Of a stretch of DNA of 64,000 nucleotides, positions 31,053-42,813 are shown in pieces (position 1 is the stretch's first letter; each line of letters begins with the position of its first letter). The position numbers and the translations under genes are program-made. The stretch is from Gari tellinella. Lineage: Eukaryota > Mollusca > Bivalvia > Cardiida > Psammobiidae. The DNA lies in assembly GCA_922989275.2 (NCBI GenBank), contig OV277871.1, forward strand, positions 61,277,848 to 61,341,847, read 5' to 3'. The notes beneath the pieces are model-generated. The model did no database searches. It saw only the letters and a list, made by a program, of their open reading frames with translations, and had not been told where the DNA came from.

Positions 31053-31856
31053 ACTTATATTCAGATTTTATTCCGTATAAAAAAGAATAAAAACTTATTT
31101 TGATTTTTTTTCGCAGATGATATATTTGAAGCATGGTGAGGCTTAAATTCTGCTTAAATATTTTCGTATGAGTTAACATATGAAATTGAAAAAATATTCA
31201 ATGTATCATTAAACTTATAAAACATGTCACCCCTGAATCTTCGAATGAGCATTTTCAGCCCCTGTTTGACAATATCTGGGTTTTTTTTTGTTTGTTGTTG
31301 TTGTGTTGTTTTTGTATTTTGTGTTATATTGTTATTCGCAAATATTGTTATCAGTGCAGACCTTGCACTGATTCCTATATCCAGTTTGATTGTTGTTAAC
31401 AAGATGAAAGCAAAGCAGAATGTTTATATAAGAGCTTAAAGCTGTACTTTCATTTTGCTTTAAAAACAATGTGCAATCAAGACCATCACAAGATATCTAA
31501 CAAATTGTCAAGCGTACCGGACCTTAGAACAATAGACAGACCGAGTTTCGACAAGATCAACACCTTCACTGCCATGCCGTCATCTGCTTTAAACCGTTTC
31601 TCCATCGATAAAATCTACAATTTTTTTTACACATTTACGAAATACTTTCTATATCACTGCAGATGATTGCTTAAAGCAGAGTGCGCCCTTAGGCTCATTC
31701 TGCATTACACTGAATCTGCCTTAAGTGGTAATCTGTCTTCAAAACTAGAAACAGGCTATGAGTAAAGGGTTATAACAACTGTCGTTTGCTTCTAAATTCC
31801 TCACTTTGAAAGTTCTAGGTAAGGTTACTTAAATATAACTTATATCGTTATGAGTG

Positions 31857-31922
31857 TCAAACAGTTCGGTTCCTGATCAGAAGCCGAGTTATGCGTCATA
31901 TCAGGATCCAAACTGTCTGCAA
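31857..31922. repeat. Palindrome, GGATCCAGATCAGA family
   Basis: CAAACAGTTCGGTTCCTGATC pairs with ATATCAGGATCCAAACTGTCTG over a short loop. Several bases differ from the copy at 25163, some on both arms. Confidence 0.6.
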
Positions 31923-32499
31923 TAACTTTTGTATAGATCTATTCAGGGTAAAGCGCTAATGATTGACCCTTTATCGATTTCGTTCGCTGTGCAGCGTATT
32001 AATGGCGGACGGAGATATTGAAGAGTAGTTATCAGGGGAGATAAATCATGCAAAACTTTTAAATAGAATCGTCTATAGTTATAATAATTTTAATAATTGT
32101 TCTTATATATAGAGTAACCTATGCCAATTATTTGTTTGATAAGTGGGATAGAAAAGTTAGGGGATCAGTCCACCAAACCCTTTACAATATGATATTGTCA
32201 CAAGGAAGGGAAGCATTGGATTGTATTCATAGACCCACATACTTGTAAAGGTCTATATTAATTTTGAAACAGGTGTCGAAACAGAATTGGACAGAATTGC
32301 TTTGGTTGTATTCTGTGAAAATGGCTTTAAGTAATTATCATAGTAGGCATATATACTCTCAACACTTTACTATAACCAGGGACCATGTATGACACATTAT
32401 CAATACAGTATCCTTGTAAAAGAATAAAACTACTTGTAGGTATTAATCTCTATGGTAATGCTTCACTGCAAGTAGAGTATATTATAAACATTTTTATGA

Positions 32500-32700
32500 G
32501 AAATGTTTGTTATAATTTTTAAGTGTCAATTTCAATGATACAAACTCTATCTTATATACATGAATACAGCTTTATGAGACAATAATATTAATGATAATAC
32601 ATGTAGTAATAATAATAATAATCTTTAAATGTCAACTTCAATGATACAAACTCGATCTTATATATATACAGCTTTATAAGACAATAATAATAATAATCTA
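32500..32700 (+). repeat. Tandem duplication with (AAT)n
   Basis: Two units of about 100 bp, each holding TCAATGATACAAACTC, ATCTTATATA and CAGCTTTATGAGACAATAAT, with short AAT microsatellites at both unit ends. No gene is seen from 32260 to 33100. Confidence 0.6.
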
Positions 32701-33102
32701 CATCCCATCCCATATTTTTCCACCCTTGGATCTAACTCATCCATGGATCTAACAAGAAACACACATTTTTGGGGGCCTTGGAGTCTTATTGGTAAAAGCA
32801 AAATGCTTAATCTTTTAGTTTGAAAAGAGTTTGCTCAAAGCCTGTTTCATCATCTGTTCAATAACATCAAATTGAAATAATGGCTATGCTGTTTTTCTTC
32901 AATCATTGGACAACATTGTAACCAAGAAAATGCAGTTTCTGTTGCTTGTCACTTCCAAACAGTTATTTTTCATATGAGCACAGTTTCAGACATTCAAAAT
33001 GCATAGAGTTGTTAAGAGTTGAGACACAAGACAAACTTTTAATAGTCAAGATGGCCAACAGCTTTTGACTCCATGGCATTGACACTGAAAATATCAGATT
33101 GA

Positions 33103-33188
33103 AATTTAATCATGAAACAGAAAAGAAGATGCATGCCTGTAGTCAGTAATGTGTTACTACAGGCATTTTTACTGTTTCATGATTAAAA
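33103..33188. repeat. Palindrome of about 86 nt
   Basis: TTTAATCATGAAACAG...ATGCCTGTAGT on the left is mirrored by ACTACAGGCAT...CTGTTTCATGATTAAA on the right, with a small unequal bulge. It is not related to the other palindrome families here. Confidence 0.7.
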
Positions 33189-33350
33189 TCTAGTCAGTCA
33201 TTCCTCACCCTAGTTAGATTATGAAATTGTTTTTATAAAAGTTCTAATTTTTAATCTTCACTTTGTGCATCCTTTAGAGCTCACAAAATACCTACAAAAA
33301 TGCTGAAAATGCCATTTTTTTAAGGGGGCTTTGCCCCCTGTTACCCCCAA

Positions 33351-33424
33351 TAAGGGGCCGTGGCCCGTTATTCGAACAAAAGAAAATAACAAAAGAAAAG
33401 CCCCTCTAACCCACTTCTGTGGTA
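33351..33424. mobile_element. Partial 153-bp MITE, copy 3
   Basis: The right half of the MITE (TAAGGGGCCGTGGCCCGTTA, AACAAAAGAA motifs, CCTCTAACCCACTTCTGTGG) without its left half. It lies directly before the TCCGTC tract of a family A element, the same type of position as the complete copies. Confidence 0.7.
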
Positions 33425-33429
33425 CTGGA

Positions 33430-34161
33430 TTGGATGTCCGTCGTCCGTCCGTCTGTTCACAATTGTTCGTTAAAACTCTACCGGCTACAAATCTCATTGG
33501 ATCTTCATGAAACTTGATCACAATGTTTGTCTAGTAGAGATCTAGGCCAAGTTCGAATGTGGGTCATATTGGGTCAAAAACTAGGTCACTAGGTCAAATA
33601 ATAGAAAAACCTTGTTAACACTCTACCGGCTACAAATCTCATTGGATCTTGATGAAACTTGGTCAGAATGTTTGTCTCATTGGTATCTAGGTCAAGTTCG
33701 AATGTGGGTCATGTCCGGTCATAAACTAGGTCACTAGGTCAAATCATAGAAAAATCTTGTTAACACTCTAGAGGCTACAAATCTCATTGTATTTTGATGA
33801 AACTTCGTCAGAATGTTTGTCTCATTAATATATAGGTCAAGTTCGAATATGGGTCATGTCCGGTCAAAAACTAGGTCACTAGGTTAAATCATAGAAAAAT
33901 CTTGTTAACACTCTAGAGGCTACAAATCTCATTGGATCTTGATGAAACTTGGTCAGAATGTTTGTCTCATTGATATATAGGTCAAGTTTGAATATGGATA
34001 ACGTCCGGTCAAAAACTAGGTCACTAGGTCAAATCATAGGCAAATCTTGTTTTCACTCTAAAGGTTGATTGTGGGTCATGTCCAGTCATAATCTAGGTCA
34101 CTATAGGTCAAGTTTACCATGATGTACCAGGTGAGCGATTTAGGGCCATAGTGGCCCTTGT
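33430..34161 (+). mobile_element. Family A element, tandem-unit sub-type, 5' truncated
   Basis: It begins in GGATGTCCGTCGTCCGTCCG and has four units of about 145 bp (ACACTCTAGAGGCTACAAAT, AAACTAGGTCACTAGGTCAA). It ends with CAGGTGAGCGATTT, the palindrome GGGCCATAGTGGCCC and TTGTT. The 5' hairpin has been replaced by the MITE fragment. The intact relative is at 36922-37857. Confidence 0.7.
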
Positions 34162-34552
34162 TACCAAACTTGGCAGGATTGATCCTTATATAGACCTCTT
34201 TGAAAGTTGATCAAATATTTCCAATCCGTTGCATATCTAGGTCACAGGAGCTAAAAATAGATCGTTTCAATAAAAACTTAGCATCAACTTTAGGTCCTCT
34301 ATCAAGATTGTTCAAATTATGTCCCTGGGGTCAAAAATTGCTCAAATATTTATTTACTAGTTATAAAGTGAAATCGTCAAACCTCTTCTTCTCTGAAATT
34401 AATATAGCTAGAGCTTTGATATTTGGCATGGTGTAACTTCTAGAGGTATACTTTACCAATATTGTTCAAATGGTTCCGGTCCGTTGCATATCTAGGTCAC
34501 AGGAGCTAAAAATAGATTTTCAAAAAAAAAAGCTTAAAAAATCTTCTCTTAA

Positions 34553-35599
34553 GGTGGTTCGCGGGTCAGCTTATTCTGTGTCAGAATTCTTTGAACCTTG
34601 ATTAAAATGAAATATACCATATGGAGAGTGAAAAATCGTTAAAATGAAAAAAAGTTAAAGTGCCGTTTTTTTTCTGACAGGACCTTTTGTCGAGAAAAGC
34701 TCCTTTTTTAATAAACAGGAATATTTTCTTTATAAACTGATATAACTCAATAATTTCTGTATATTCAAGTAAACTGTACATAGACTATAAGATATTGGGC
34801 AAACAAAAGTATTTCATGACATATTTTCCGGAAATATCAATATTTTAAAAAAGTCAAATTCTGAAAATCTCAGATTACAAAAAATCTAGTCGTTTAACAT
34901 ACACTAATTTTACTCCTATTAGATAGATATAACTTAATTCTACTAGTCACAAAAATTTAATGAAAATCTACAGTAGAATTTACATTTTATACATGATTTC
35001 CTGAAATTCTGACAAAATGTTAACTCAAAACAAGTAACCTCCCTTGATTTGAACTTTAAAATGCCGTCAGCTCTAAATAATACCATAAGTCAAACCTGTA
35101 ATAAGGGACAATTGAATACGGTAGCCTGTAGATCTTTAAAGGCAAGTGACTGCTTAATGCATAACAAAAGTAATGCATAAAAGCTCCCTTAGGATCTATC
35201 TTTTAGCATTACTTTTGTCCTGTATTAAGATGCCATCTGTCATATAGGCTATAAATCCTCACAAATTTAGCTGTCACTCGACTATACTTGCATCTGATAT
35301 TATTCATTATTACTAGACTAAACATAGCCTGTCCTTTGATCACCGCGTTATGAATTGACTAGTCACTAAAATCGGACAATTTGTTAAAAAAAAAAGTTTT
35401 GAAGCGAGTGGGAATCCAACCTAGAACCTCTAGATTGCAAGTCAATCACCGTATCAACTGCGCTAACGGAGAAGACACTGAAGCATATCAAACATTTCTT
35501 TATCTAACTTTTCTACTATAAGCACGTTCCGCAAAGATCAGGTGAAAGTCATCAGCATTTCCGGAACTCGAGATGCGGGCCGCCCGCTGTCGAACCACC
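34553..35599. mobile_element. TTAA-flanked MITE (piggyBac-like target)
   Basis: 1047 bp bounded by TTAA on both sides (34549-34552 and 35600-35603), with the inverted termini GGTGGTTCG and CGAACCACC. The flanks rejoin as TCTTCTC-TTAA-ACCACAG, and the related, uninterrupted text TCTTCTCTTAAACCGTAAGG occurs near 38411. It contains a hairpin around ACAAAAGTAATGC/GCATTACTTTTGT and a degenerate tRNA-like sequence. TTAA duplication suggests piggyBac mobilisation, but the end sequence is not a standard piggyBac terminus and no transposase is present. Confidence 0.6.
35405..35476 (-). other. Degenerate tRNA-like sequence
   Basis: Read on the minus strand, TTAGCGCAGTTG fits a pol III A box and GGTTGGATTCC nearly fits a B box, at tRNA-like spacing. 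The acceptor and T stems do not pair well, so this is not a functional tRNA gene. Confidence 0.35.
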
Positions 35600-35756
35600 T
35601 TAAACCACAGTACCCTGAGCTTAGCTATTCTACACTCAGCATCATTATCAGCAATTGGCACAATCATATTGTCATAATTTCTCAGCTTTCCAAGATATGT
35701 TACATTTACATCAACGGTCCCAGTTGAGCGATTTAGGGCCGTATACGGCTCTTGTT

Positions 35757-36318
35757 TGATATTTATAGGAAGAAAAAGTGAAATTTTTAAGTTATTTCTA
35801 TATTTTCTTTACAATATAAAATATTTTCATTAATATTCATGAGTATACAAATTAGGTAATTGCAAGTTAGAATCTAATAATTAAACTGCAATTTGTATTA
35901 TCTTCAATTGGGTACAAGATTTATTTGTTTCGAACCAAAAATGGCTGAGATATGGATGATTTTGCAAGTATGTGTCATCATAACCCTGCACTTGGATGTT
36001 CCCATGGAAACAATAGAATACTGTTAAAACATTACTTGTGTCCTCAACTTAAGCATTTTGTTTTCTGAGGATGTTGTCATCATTTTAACTGCATTTGAAG
36101 CTATTTACTGATATTTGTATGTTTAAAACTGAAAAATTTAAGTTACATGTATAGTGATTCAGTTTGGGCCCGGCCATCGGCAAATGAAAATGGCCGAGAA
36201 AAAATCCTTTCGTCGGACACAAGGGCCGGTAGTTTTAAAGATTGGCAGACAAAATGGCCGGTAGAATTTCCGCTGAATACGACAACAGAGACGCAGATAA
36301 GTTTCGTTTTGTCTTTTT
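35757..36318. other. Intron sequence without recognised features
   Basis: A+T-rich sequence. I see no repeats of the families described, no inverted ends and no plausible exon. Confidence 0.5.
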
Positions 36319-38594
36319 AGCTCACCTGAGCCGAGGGCTCAGGATGAGCTATTGTGATACCATTCCGTCCGTCGTCAGGTGTCTGGCGTACGTCTGTCGT
36401 ACGTCCACATTTTCAAACAACATCTCCTCAGAAACCACTGACCCGATTTCAACCAAACTTTGTCAGAAGCATCAGTGGCAAGGGGGAACGAAATATTGTT
36501 CAAAGTCTTTGGCTAGAGTTATTCCCCTTGCTGTGGGACCAGATTTTCTAACATGACCGTATAGACAACTTTTAATGCATAAGAAAATTATTAAATCATT
36601 ACCTAATGATCTTCTAGGGGGCCAAAAATGGCCCTGCCCTGGGGCTTATCAGTTTTTCTTAGGAAAACCTTTAAAAATCTTCTTCTCTGAAACTGTATGG
36701 CCTAGATCATTAATATTTGACATGTAGCTTTGTCTTATGGTACTCTACCAAGATTGTTCAAATTCTGACCCCCAGGTCAAAATTGGCCCTGCCCCGGGGC
36801 TTATCAGTTTTACATAGACTTATATAGGAAAACATTTAAAAATCTTATTCTCTGAAACTGTAAGGCCAAAATCTTTAATATTTGGCACATAGCTTTACCT
36901 TGTGGTCCTCTACCAAGATTGTTAGCTCACCTGGCACGAAGTGCCAAGGTGAGCTTTTAGGATCGCTGGATGTCCGTCGTCCGTCGTCTGTCTGTCCGTC
37001 CGTCCACAATTGGTTGTGAACACTCTAGCGGCTACTAATTTCATCCGATCTTCATGAAACTTGATGACAATGTTTGTCTTGATGAAATCTAGGCCAAGTT
37101 CGAATGTGGGTCATGTCGGGTCAAAAACTAGGTCACTAGGTCAAATCATAGAAAAACCTTGTGAACACTCTAGAGGCTACAAATTTCATTGGATCTTAAT
37201 GAAACTTTGTCAGAATGTTTGCCTCATTGATATCTAAGTCAAGTTCGAATGTGGGTCATGTCCGGTCAAAAACTAGGTCACTAGGTCAAATCATAGAAAA
37301 ACCTTGTGAACACTCTAGAGGCTACAAATCTCATTGGATCTTGATGAAACTTGGTCAGAATGTTTGTTTAACTGATATCTAGGTCAAGTTTGAATATGGG
37401 TCATGTCTGGTCAAAAACTAGGTCACTAGGTCAAATCATAGAAAAACCTTGTGAACACTCTTGAGGCTACAAATCCCATTGGATTTTGATGAAACTTGGT
37501 CAGAATGTTTGTTTAATTGATATCTAGGTCAAGTTTGAATATGGGTCATGTCTGGTCAAAAACTAGGTCACTAGGTCAAATTATAGAAAAACCTTATAAA
37601 CACTCTTGAGGCTACAAATCTCATTGGATCTTGATGAAATTTGGTCAGAATGTTTGTCGCATTGATATCTAGGTCAAGTTTGAATATGGGTCATGTCCGG
37701 TCAAAAACTAGGTCACTAGGTCAAATCATGTGAAAATCTTGTTTACACTCTATAGGTTGATTGTGGGTATACATGTCCAGTCATAACCTAGGTCACTATA
37801 GGTCAAGTTTGCCATGGTGTACCAGGTGAGCGATTTAGGGCCATAGTGGCCCTTGTTCAAATTATGACCCCCGGGCCAAAAATGGCCCCGCCCTTGGATT
37901 TATTAGTTTTTCATAGGAAAACCTTTAAAAATCTTCTTCTCTGAAACTGTATGGCCTAGATCATTAATATTTGACATGTAGCTTTGTCTTATGGTCCTCT
38001 ACCAAGATTGTTCAAATTATGACCCCCGGGTCAAAATTGGCCCCGCCCAGGGGCTTATCAGTTTTACATAGACTTATATAGGAAAACCTTTAAAAAAATT
38101 CTTCTCTGAAACCGTAAGGCCCAGATCATTTATATTTGACATGTAGCTTTGCCCTGTGGTCTTCTACCAAGATTGTTCAAATTATGACCCCTGGATCAAA
38201 TTTGGCCCCGCCCTGGGGCTTATCAGTTTTACATAGACTTATATAGGAAAACCTTTAAAAATATTCTTCTCGAAAACTGTAAGGCCAAGATCTTTAACAT
38301 TTGACATATACGTAGCTTTGCTATGTGGTTCTCTACCAGGTGTGTTCAAATTATGACTAAAATTGGCCCCGCCCTTGGCTTGTCAGGTTTTTTTTACGGG
38401 AAAACCTTTAAAATATTTCTTCTCTTAAACCGTAAGGCCCAGATCATTAATATCTGAGATGTAGCTTCGCATTGTGGTCCTCTATCGAGATCAAATTATG
38501 TTACCTGGGTCATAGCTATATCAAAATGTTGTCTTGCCCAGTCAGCTTCTAATGTTCTCAGGTGAGCGAAATAAGGCCCTCTGGGCCTTTTGTT
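36319..38594 (+). mobile_element. Family A element with nested family A copy
   Basis: The 5' hairpin is AGCTCACCTGAGCC, loop GAG, GGCTCAGGATGAGCT. A CGTCCGTCGTCAGG tract and units of about 130 bp follow (CTCTGAAACTGTAAGGCC, GGGGCTTATCAGTTTT). The 3' end has CAGGTGAGCGAAAT, the palindrome GGCCCTCTGGGCC and TTTTGTT. The element at 36922-37857 is inserted in one unit and rejoining its flanks restores the unit. Confidence 0.8.
36922..37857 (+). mobile_element. Complete family A element, nested, precise insertion
   Basis: 936 bp, with 5' hairpin AGCTCACCTGGCAC, loop GAA, GTGCCAAGGTGAGC, five units of about 145 bp, and 3' end CAGGTGAGCGATTT, GGGCCATAGTGGCCC, TTGTT. The left flank CCAAGATTGTT and right flank CAAATTATGACC rejoin as the phrase seen intact at 38008 and elsewhere, so no bases were duplicated beyond at most TT. 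Confidence 0.85.
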
Positions 38595-39167
38595 AACTAA
38601 TTAATTTCAGGAAAAACGAATTGATTTCAAATTCTTACCGTTCAATAAAAAGGGAATACGAATTATGCTCTGAGATGCGTCGTTGTAAGGAATGATTTCC
38701 ATGTGGTAAATATTTACTTGCGCACCGTTAGAAAAAGGAAGGTTACTGTGCACTCACAAATATATCTATATAATAAAAAAAGTAATATATCAAGTTAAAG
38801 TCTACTTTCAATCCGAATGACCGCTCAGCCGACTGTACACATATCTACATTGATATATGAACGATAAAATCAAAGTTCTCCGAAAATAGTGTTTGGTCGA
38901 AAAACTGTCAACAAAAATGTCAAAATCTAAGCGTGGAAGAGTCAGATAAAGCAAACAAACACCTAATGAAAAGGTTGGCAGTTTGTTGAACGATTTAATT
39001 TCAAATGCAGCTGCATCGGTGGAGAAAAAACCTCAGAAGCGGCGAACTTTTTAGATTCTTGAAAATCGTAATTTCACATATCAGTACCAATTAGCAAGTT
39101 TCTATTTTAACAAGATGATTTAGATTTAAATAAGATTTGAGTCATTTGATTATGGCCTAGACTTTTT
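38595..39167. other. Intron sequence without recognised features
   Basis: No member of the described repeat families and no convincing exon. A short frame around 38920-39050 (rich in Lys and Ser) has no recognisable domain or splice sites. Confidence 0.45.
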
Positions 39168-41165
39168 AGCTCACCTGGCACGAAGTGCCAAGGTGAGCTA
39201 TTGTGATCGCCCTGTGTCCGTCGTCCGCCGTCGTCCGTCCGTCCGTCGTCCGTCGTCAAACTTTTTGTTCAAAGATCTTCTTCTTGGAAACCACTGGGCC
39301 AATTTCATCAAAACTTCATAGGATTGTTCCTTGTAGGGTACTCTCTCAGATTTCTTCAAATATAAGTCATCAAATTGAAATTGTGGTTGCCATGGCAACC
39401 AATTGAATTTTTTTTTTTAAATCTTCTTGTCAAAAACTACTGGTCCGAATTAAAAATAATTTTACCCAACTGTGCCATTGGTGACCCTCTATCAGATTTC
39501 TTAAAATAATTTTCCTATTTTAAAAAACATGGCCGCTACTGGGTGGGGCAGATTTTCCTTGTATGGCTATATAGTGAAAACTTAAAAAATCTTCTTGTCA
39601 AAAACAACTGGTCCGATTTGAAAGAAATTTTATGCAAATGATCCATGGGTGACCCTCTACCAGATTTCTTGTGGTCAGTCTTTGTCCGTCGTTGTGCGTT
39701 GTTCGTCGTGTGTCAACAATTTCTTCAAACATCTTCTTCTTCAAAACTACTGGCCTGATTGCAACCAAACTTCACAGGAATGTTCCTTGGGTCAAGCTCT
39801 TTCAAAGTTGTTCAAAGAATTTGAAACAATGCAGAACTCTGGTTGCAAAGTGAAAAAATAAGGAAATCTTAAAAAATCTTTCTTGTCTTACACCACAAGA
39901 GCCAGAGCTTAGATATTTGGCACATAGCATCATCTATAGGTCCGCATTGGTCCCGCTCCGGGGGTCACCATTTTACATAGAGTAACTTCTAGAGGTATTT
40001 GACATATGTTTTTGAATTGGTTCCGGTCCGTTGCATATCTGGATCACTAGAGCTAAAAATAGATTTTTTCCCATAAGAACTTAAAAAATCTTCTAGTCTG
40101 AAACCATAGTACACTAAGCTTAGATATTTGGCACAAAGCATCATCTACAGGTCCTCTATCAAGATTGTTCAAATTATGTCCCTGGGGTAAAAAATGACCC
40201 CGCCCCAGGGATCGTAATTTTACATATAGTGAAATTTTCAAACATCTTTATCTCTGAAACAAAAATGGCCAGAGCTTTGATATTTGGCATGATACCACTT
40301 CTAGAAGCCCTTAACCAATTTTGTAAATATGGTTCCGGTCAGTTGCATATCTAGGTCACAGGAGCTAAAAAAAGATTATTTCAATGAAACTTAAAAAATC
40401 TTCTTGTCTGAAACCACAGTACCCTGAGCTTACATATTTGGCACAAAGCATCATCTTAAGGTCCTCTTCTATCAAGATTGTTCAAATTATGCCCCTTGGG
40501 TTAAAACTGCCAAGGCCCTAGGGGTCGCAGTTTTTACATAGAGTTATGTAGTGAAATATTCTTCTCTGAAACTACTATGGCAAGAGCTTTGATATTTAGC
40601 ATAGTGACACTTTTAGATGTTCTTTACCAATATTGCTGAAATGGCTCGGGTCTGTTGCATATCTGGGTCATATTAGCTAAAAATAGATTTTTTTCAATGA
40701 AAAATCTTCCTGTCTGAAACCATCCATGTACAAAATATTTGACAGCACACTTACTTGAAGTTCATCAGCAAGATTTTTGAAATTATGTCTCTGAGGTAAA
40801 AAATGATCCCGCCTCTTGTTGAGTTATTTCCCAGTGTTATATTTTCTTGTCTTGGAGATAACTCCAGTTCTACTGATATAAGAAATAGTATCTATATCTT
40901 AGTAGATGATAACTTTAAGCAGGTTGAAAGTAAAGCAGAATGCTCAATAAATAATCGTATAGAAATACATGTAGCTTGATAAGAGAAAGTGTCATGGATA
41001 AGGGCCATAACTCTGCAAACAATATTTTTTTAAGTTATTCCAATTTATCTTGTTTTTTTTGTCTGGAAGATAATTCTATTTACAGCTATATTAAAATGTT
41101 GACATGCCTATTAAGCTAAGGCACAATTACCTCAGGTGAGCGAATTAAGGGCCATGACCCTCTTT
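39168..41165 (+). mobile_element. Family A mosaic
   Basis: It starts with a clear hairpin (AGCTCACCTGGCAC, GAA, GTGCCAAGGTGAGC) and TGTGATCGCCCTGTGTCCGTC. Near 39670 a second TCCGTCG tract appears without its own hairpin. The body includes at least three sub-types of family A units. It ends with CAGGTGAGCGAATTAAGGGC, CATGACCCTC and TTTT. The order implies deletion or recombination between copies. Confidence 0.55.
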
Positions 41166-41283
41166 TTACTTATACCCCTTTGTTATGTTTTGTTACAGCT
41201 ATATTAAAATGTTGTCTTGCCCAGTCAGCTAAGGTACATTATGTCCTCAGGTGAGCGAATTAAGGGACATACCATATCGAGAC

Positions 41284-41333
41284 TGTCTACAGCGACCTTC
41301 CGAGGGAGTTTGGAAAGAAGGTCACTGTAGACA
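41284..41333. repeat. 50-nt palindrome
   Basis: TGTCTACAGCGACCTTCC is opposite GGAAAGAAGGTCACTGTAGACA with a loop of about 10 nt. It follows a family A 3' motif (CAGGTGAGCGAATTAAGGG) and may be the altered terminal hairpin of another element. Confidence 0.6.
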
Positions 41334-41513
41334 AACGGTCGCTATACACAAATTCCAAGTTTTCCCCACGTTGTCCGTCCGCAACTGTATCTCCGAAACC
41401 GATAAACAGATTTGGATGAAACATGGTATACTTATTTGTCATCATAGGAGCACCGTGGGAAATCAAATTTTTTTCAGAAAATTTTAGGAATTTATGAGTT
41501 ATCTGCCCTTTTT

Positions 41514-42813
41514 AGCTCACCTGAGCCAAAGGCTCAAGGTGAGCTATTGGGATGGCCCTGTGTCCGTCGTGGTGCGGTGTGCGTCGTCCGTCGTCGTTAA
41601 CAATTACTTCAAATGACATCTCCTCCTATACCGCTGAACAGATTTCAACCAAACTTTACGGAAATGTTCCTTGGGTCAAGCTCTTTCAGATTTGTTCAAA
41701 GAATTAACAACAATGCAGAACTCTGGTTGCCATGGCAACCAAAGTGAAAAAATAAGGAAATCTTAAAAAATCTTCTTGTAAAAAACTACAAGGGCCAGAG
41801 CTTAGATATTTGGCACATAGCATCACCTACAGGTCCTTTATCAAGTTTGTTCAAATTATGCCCCTGGGGTCAAAATTGGCCCCGCCCTGGGGGTCACAGT
41901 TTTACATAGAGTTATATAGTGAAAATTTCAAATGTCTTCTTCTCTGACACTAATATGACCAGAGCTTTGATATTTGGCATGGTGACACTTCTAAATGTCC
42001 TTTACCTATTTTGTTCAAATAGTTCTGGTCGGTTGAATATCTAGGTCATAATTCACATTCAATATATGTATAGCAGACAGCAATTCAGGTTTATAAGAGT
42101 TAGACCCTAGCCACATTTCCTACTGGCAGAGTTACATAACTGAACTCAGGTCAGCTGAGGTTCACTGTATCAGCAGCATATGGTGTTGTCTGCTACATTT
42201 TTTATGCCCCTGCAGTTGGGGGCATATTGTTTTTGTCTGTCTGCTTTTTTTTGTCTGTTTGTCAATTTGTTTGTCTGTCAGTCCACAACTTTAATCTTAG
42301 CCATAACTTTGTTAAAGTTAGAAACTTTATAACTTAGGTCATGTTCTGCAAAGGTCAATGTCATTTTTGAGTTATTTCCCAGTGTCATATTTTCTTGTCT
42401 TTGAGATAACTCCAGTTCTACTGATGTTAACCCATTTCCCCATACATATGCCTTTTTACGCATTTAATTTATTCCTTCTAAAGAAAATAATTCCACTTTA
42501 TACAGTCATAAAAATGTAAGATATAAGAAATGGTATCTATATCTTAGTAGATGATAACTTAAAGCAGGTTGAAAGTAAAGCAGAATGGGCAATAAATAAT
42601 CATATGGAAATACATGTAGCTTGATAAGAAGAAGTGTCATGGATAAGGGCCATAACTCTGCCAACACTATTTTTTTAAGTTATTCCAATTTGTCATGGTT
42701 TTTTTTGTCTGGAAGATAATTCCATTTACAGCTATATTAAAATGTAATCTTGTCTATTAAGCTAAGGCACAATGACCTCAGGTGAGCGAATTAAGGGCCA
42801 TTGCCCTCTTGTT
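41514..42813 (+). mobile_element. Family A element interrupted by B-like 5' end
   Basis: The 5' hairpin AGCTCACCTGAGCC, AAA, GGCTCAAGGTGAGCT starts the copy. Its text breaks near 42050. At 42203 a family B-type hairpin, ATGCCCCTGCAGTTGGGGGCAT, is followed by ATTGTTTTTGTCTGTCTG. The 3' end is CAGGTGAGCGAATTAAGGGC, CATTGCCC and TCTTGTT. It appears to be a mixture of two elements with lost junctions. Confidence 0.55.

Larger units (their letters stand above)
29547..32077. mobile_element. 2.5-kb TIR element of unknown class
   Basis: The ends are perfect 17-bp inverted repeats (TATAGACGATTCTATTT and its complement). A subterminal motif, CGCCATTAATACGCTGCAC, is present at both ends in inverted orientation. 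It disrupts the second copy of a tandem duplication. TA or TATA at the border may be the target duplication. The interior carries several GGATCCAGATCAGA palindromes and short frames without known domains. No transposase was recognised. Confidence 0.6.
29030..32260. repeat. Tandem duplication of about 370 bp, second copy split
   Basis: The unit at about 29030-29395 (GTGCTTTATTTAATAAAC, CCTATCCCCACCCCTC, GGCCTGTACACATAATG, GGGTAACCCATGTCAAC, CATAGACTCATG) recurs at about 29400-29546 and then, after a 2.5-kb insertion, at about 32078-32250 (GAGTAACCTATGCCAATT, CATAGACCCACATAC). The copies are clearly related but diverged. The first copy therefore serves as the empty site for the insertion in the second. 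Confidence 0.65.
34162..35756 (+). mobile_element. Family A body with nested TTAA element
   Basis: Family A body text starts without a 5' hairpin at ACCAAACTTGGCAGGATTG and continues to about 34548. After the insertion it resumes with ACCACAGTACCCTGAGCTTA. The 3' end is GAGCGATTTAGGGCC, GTATACGGC and TCTTGTT; the stem GCCG/CGGC differs from other copies but still pairs. Confidence 0.65.
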
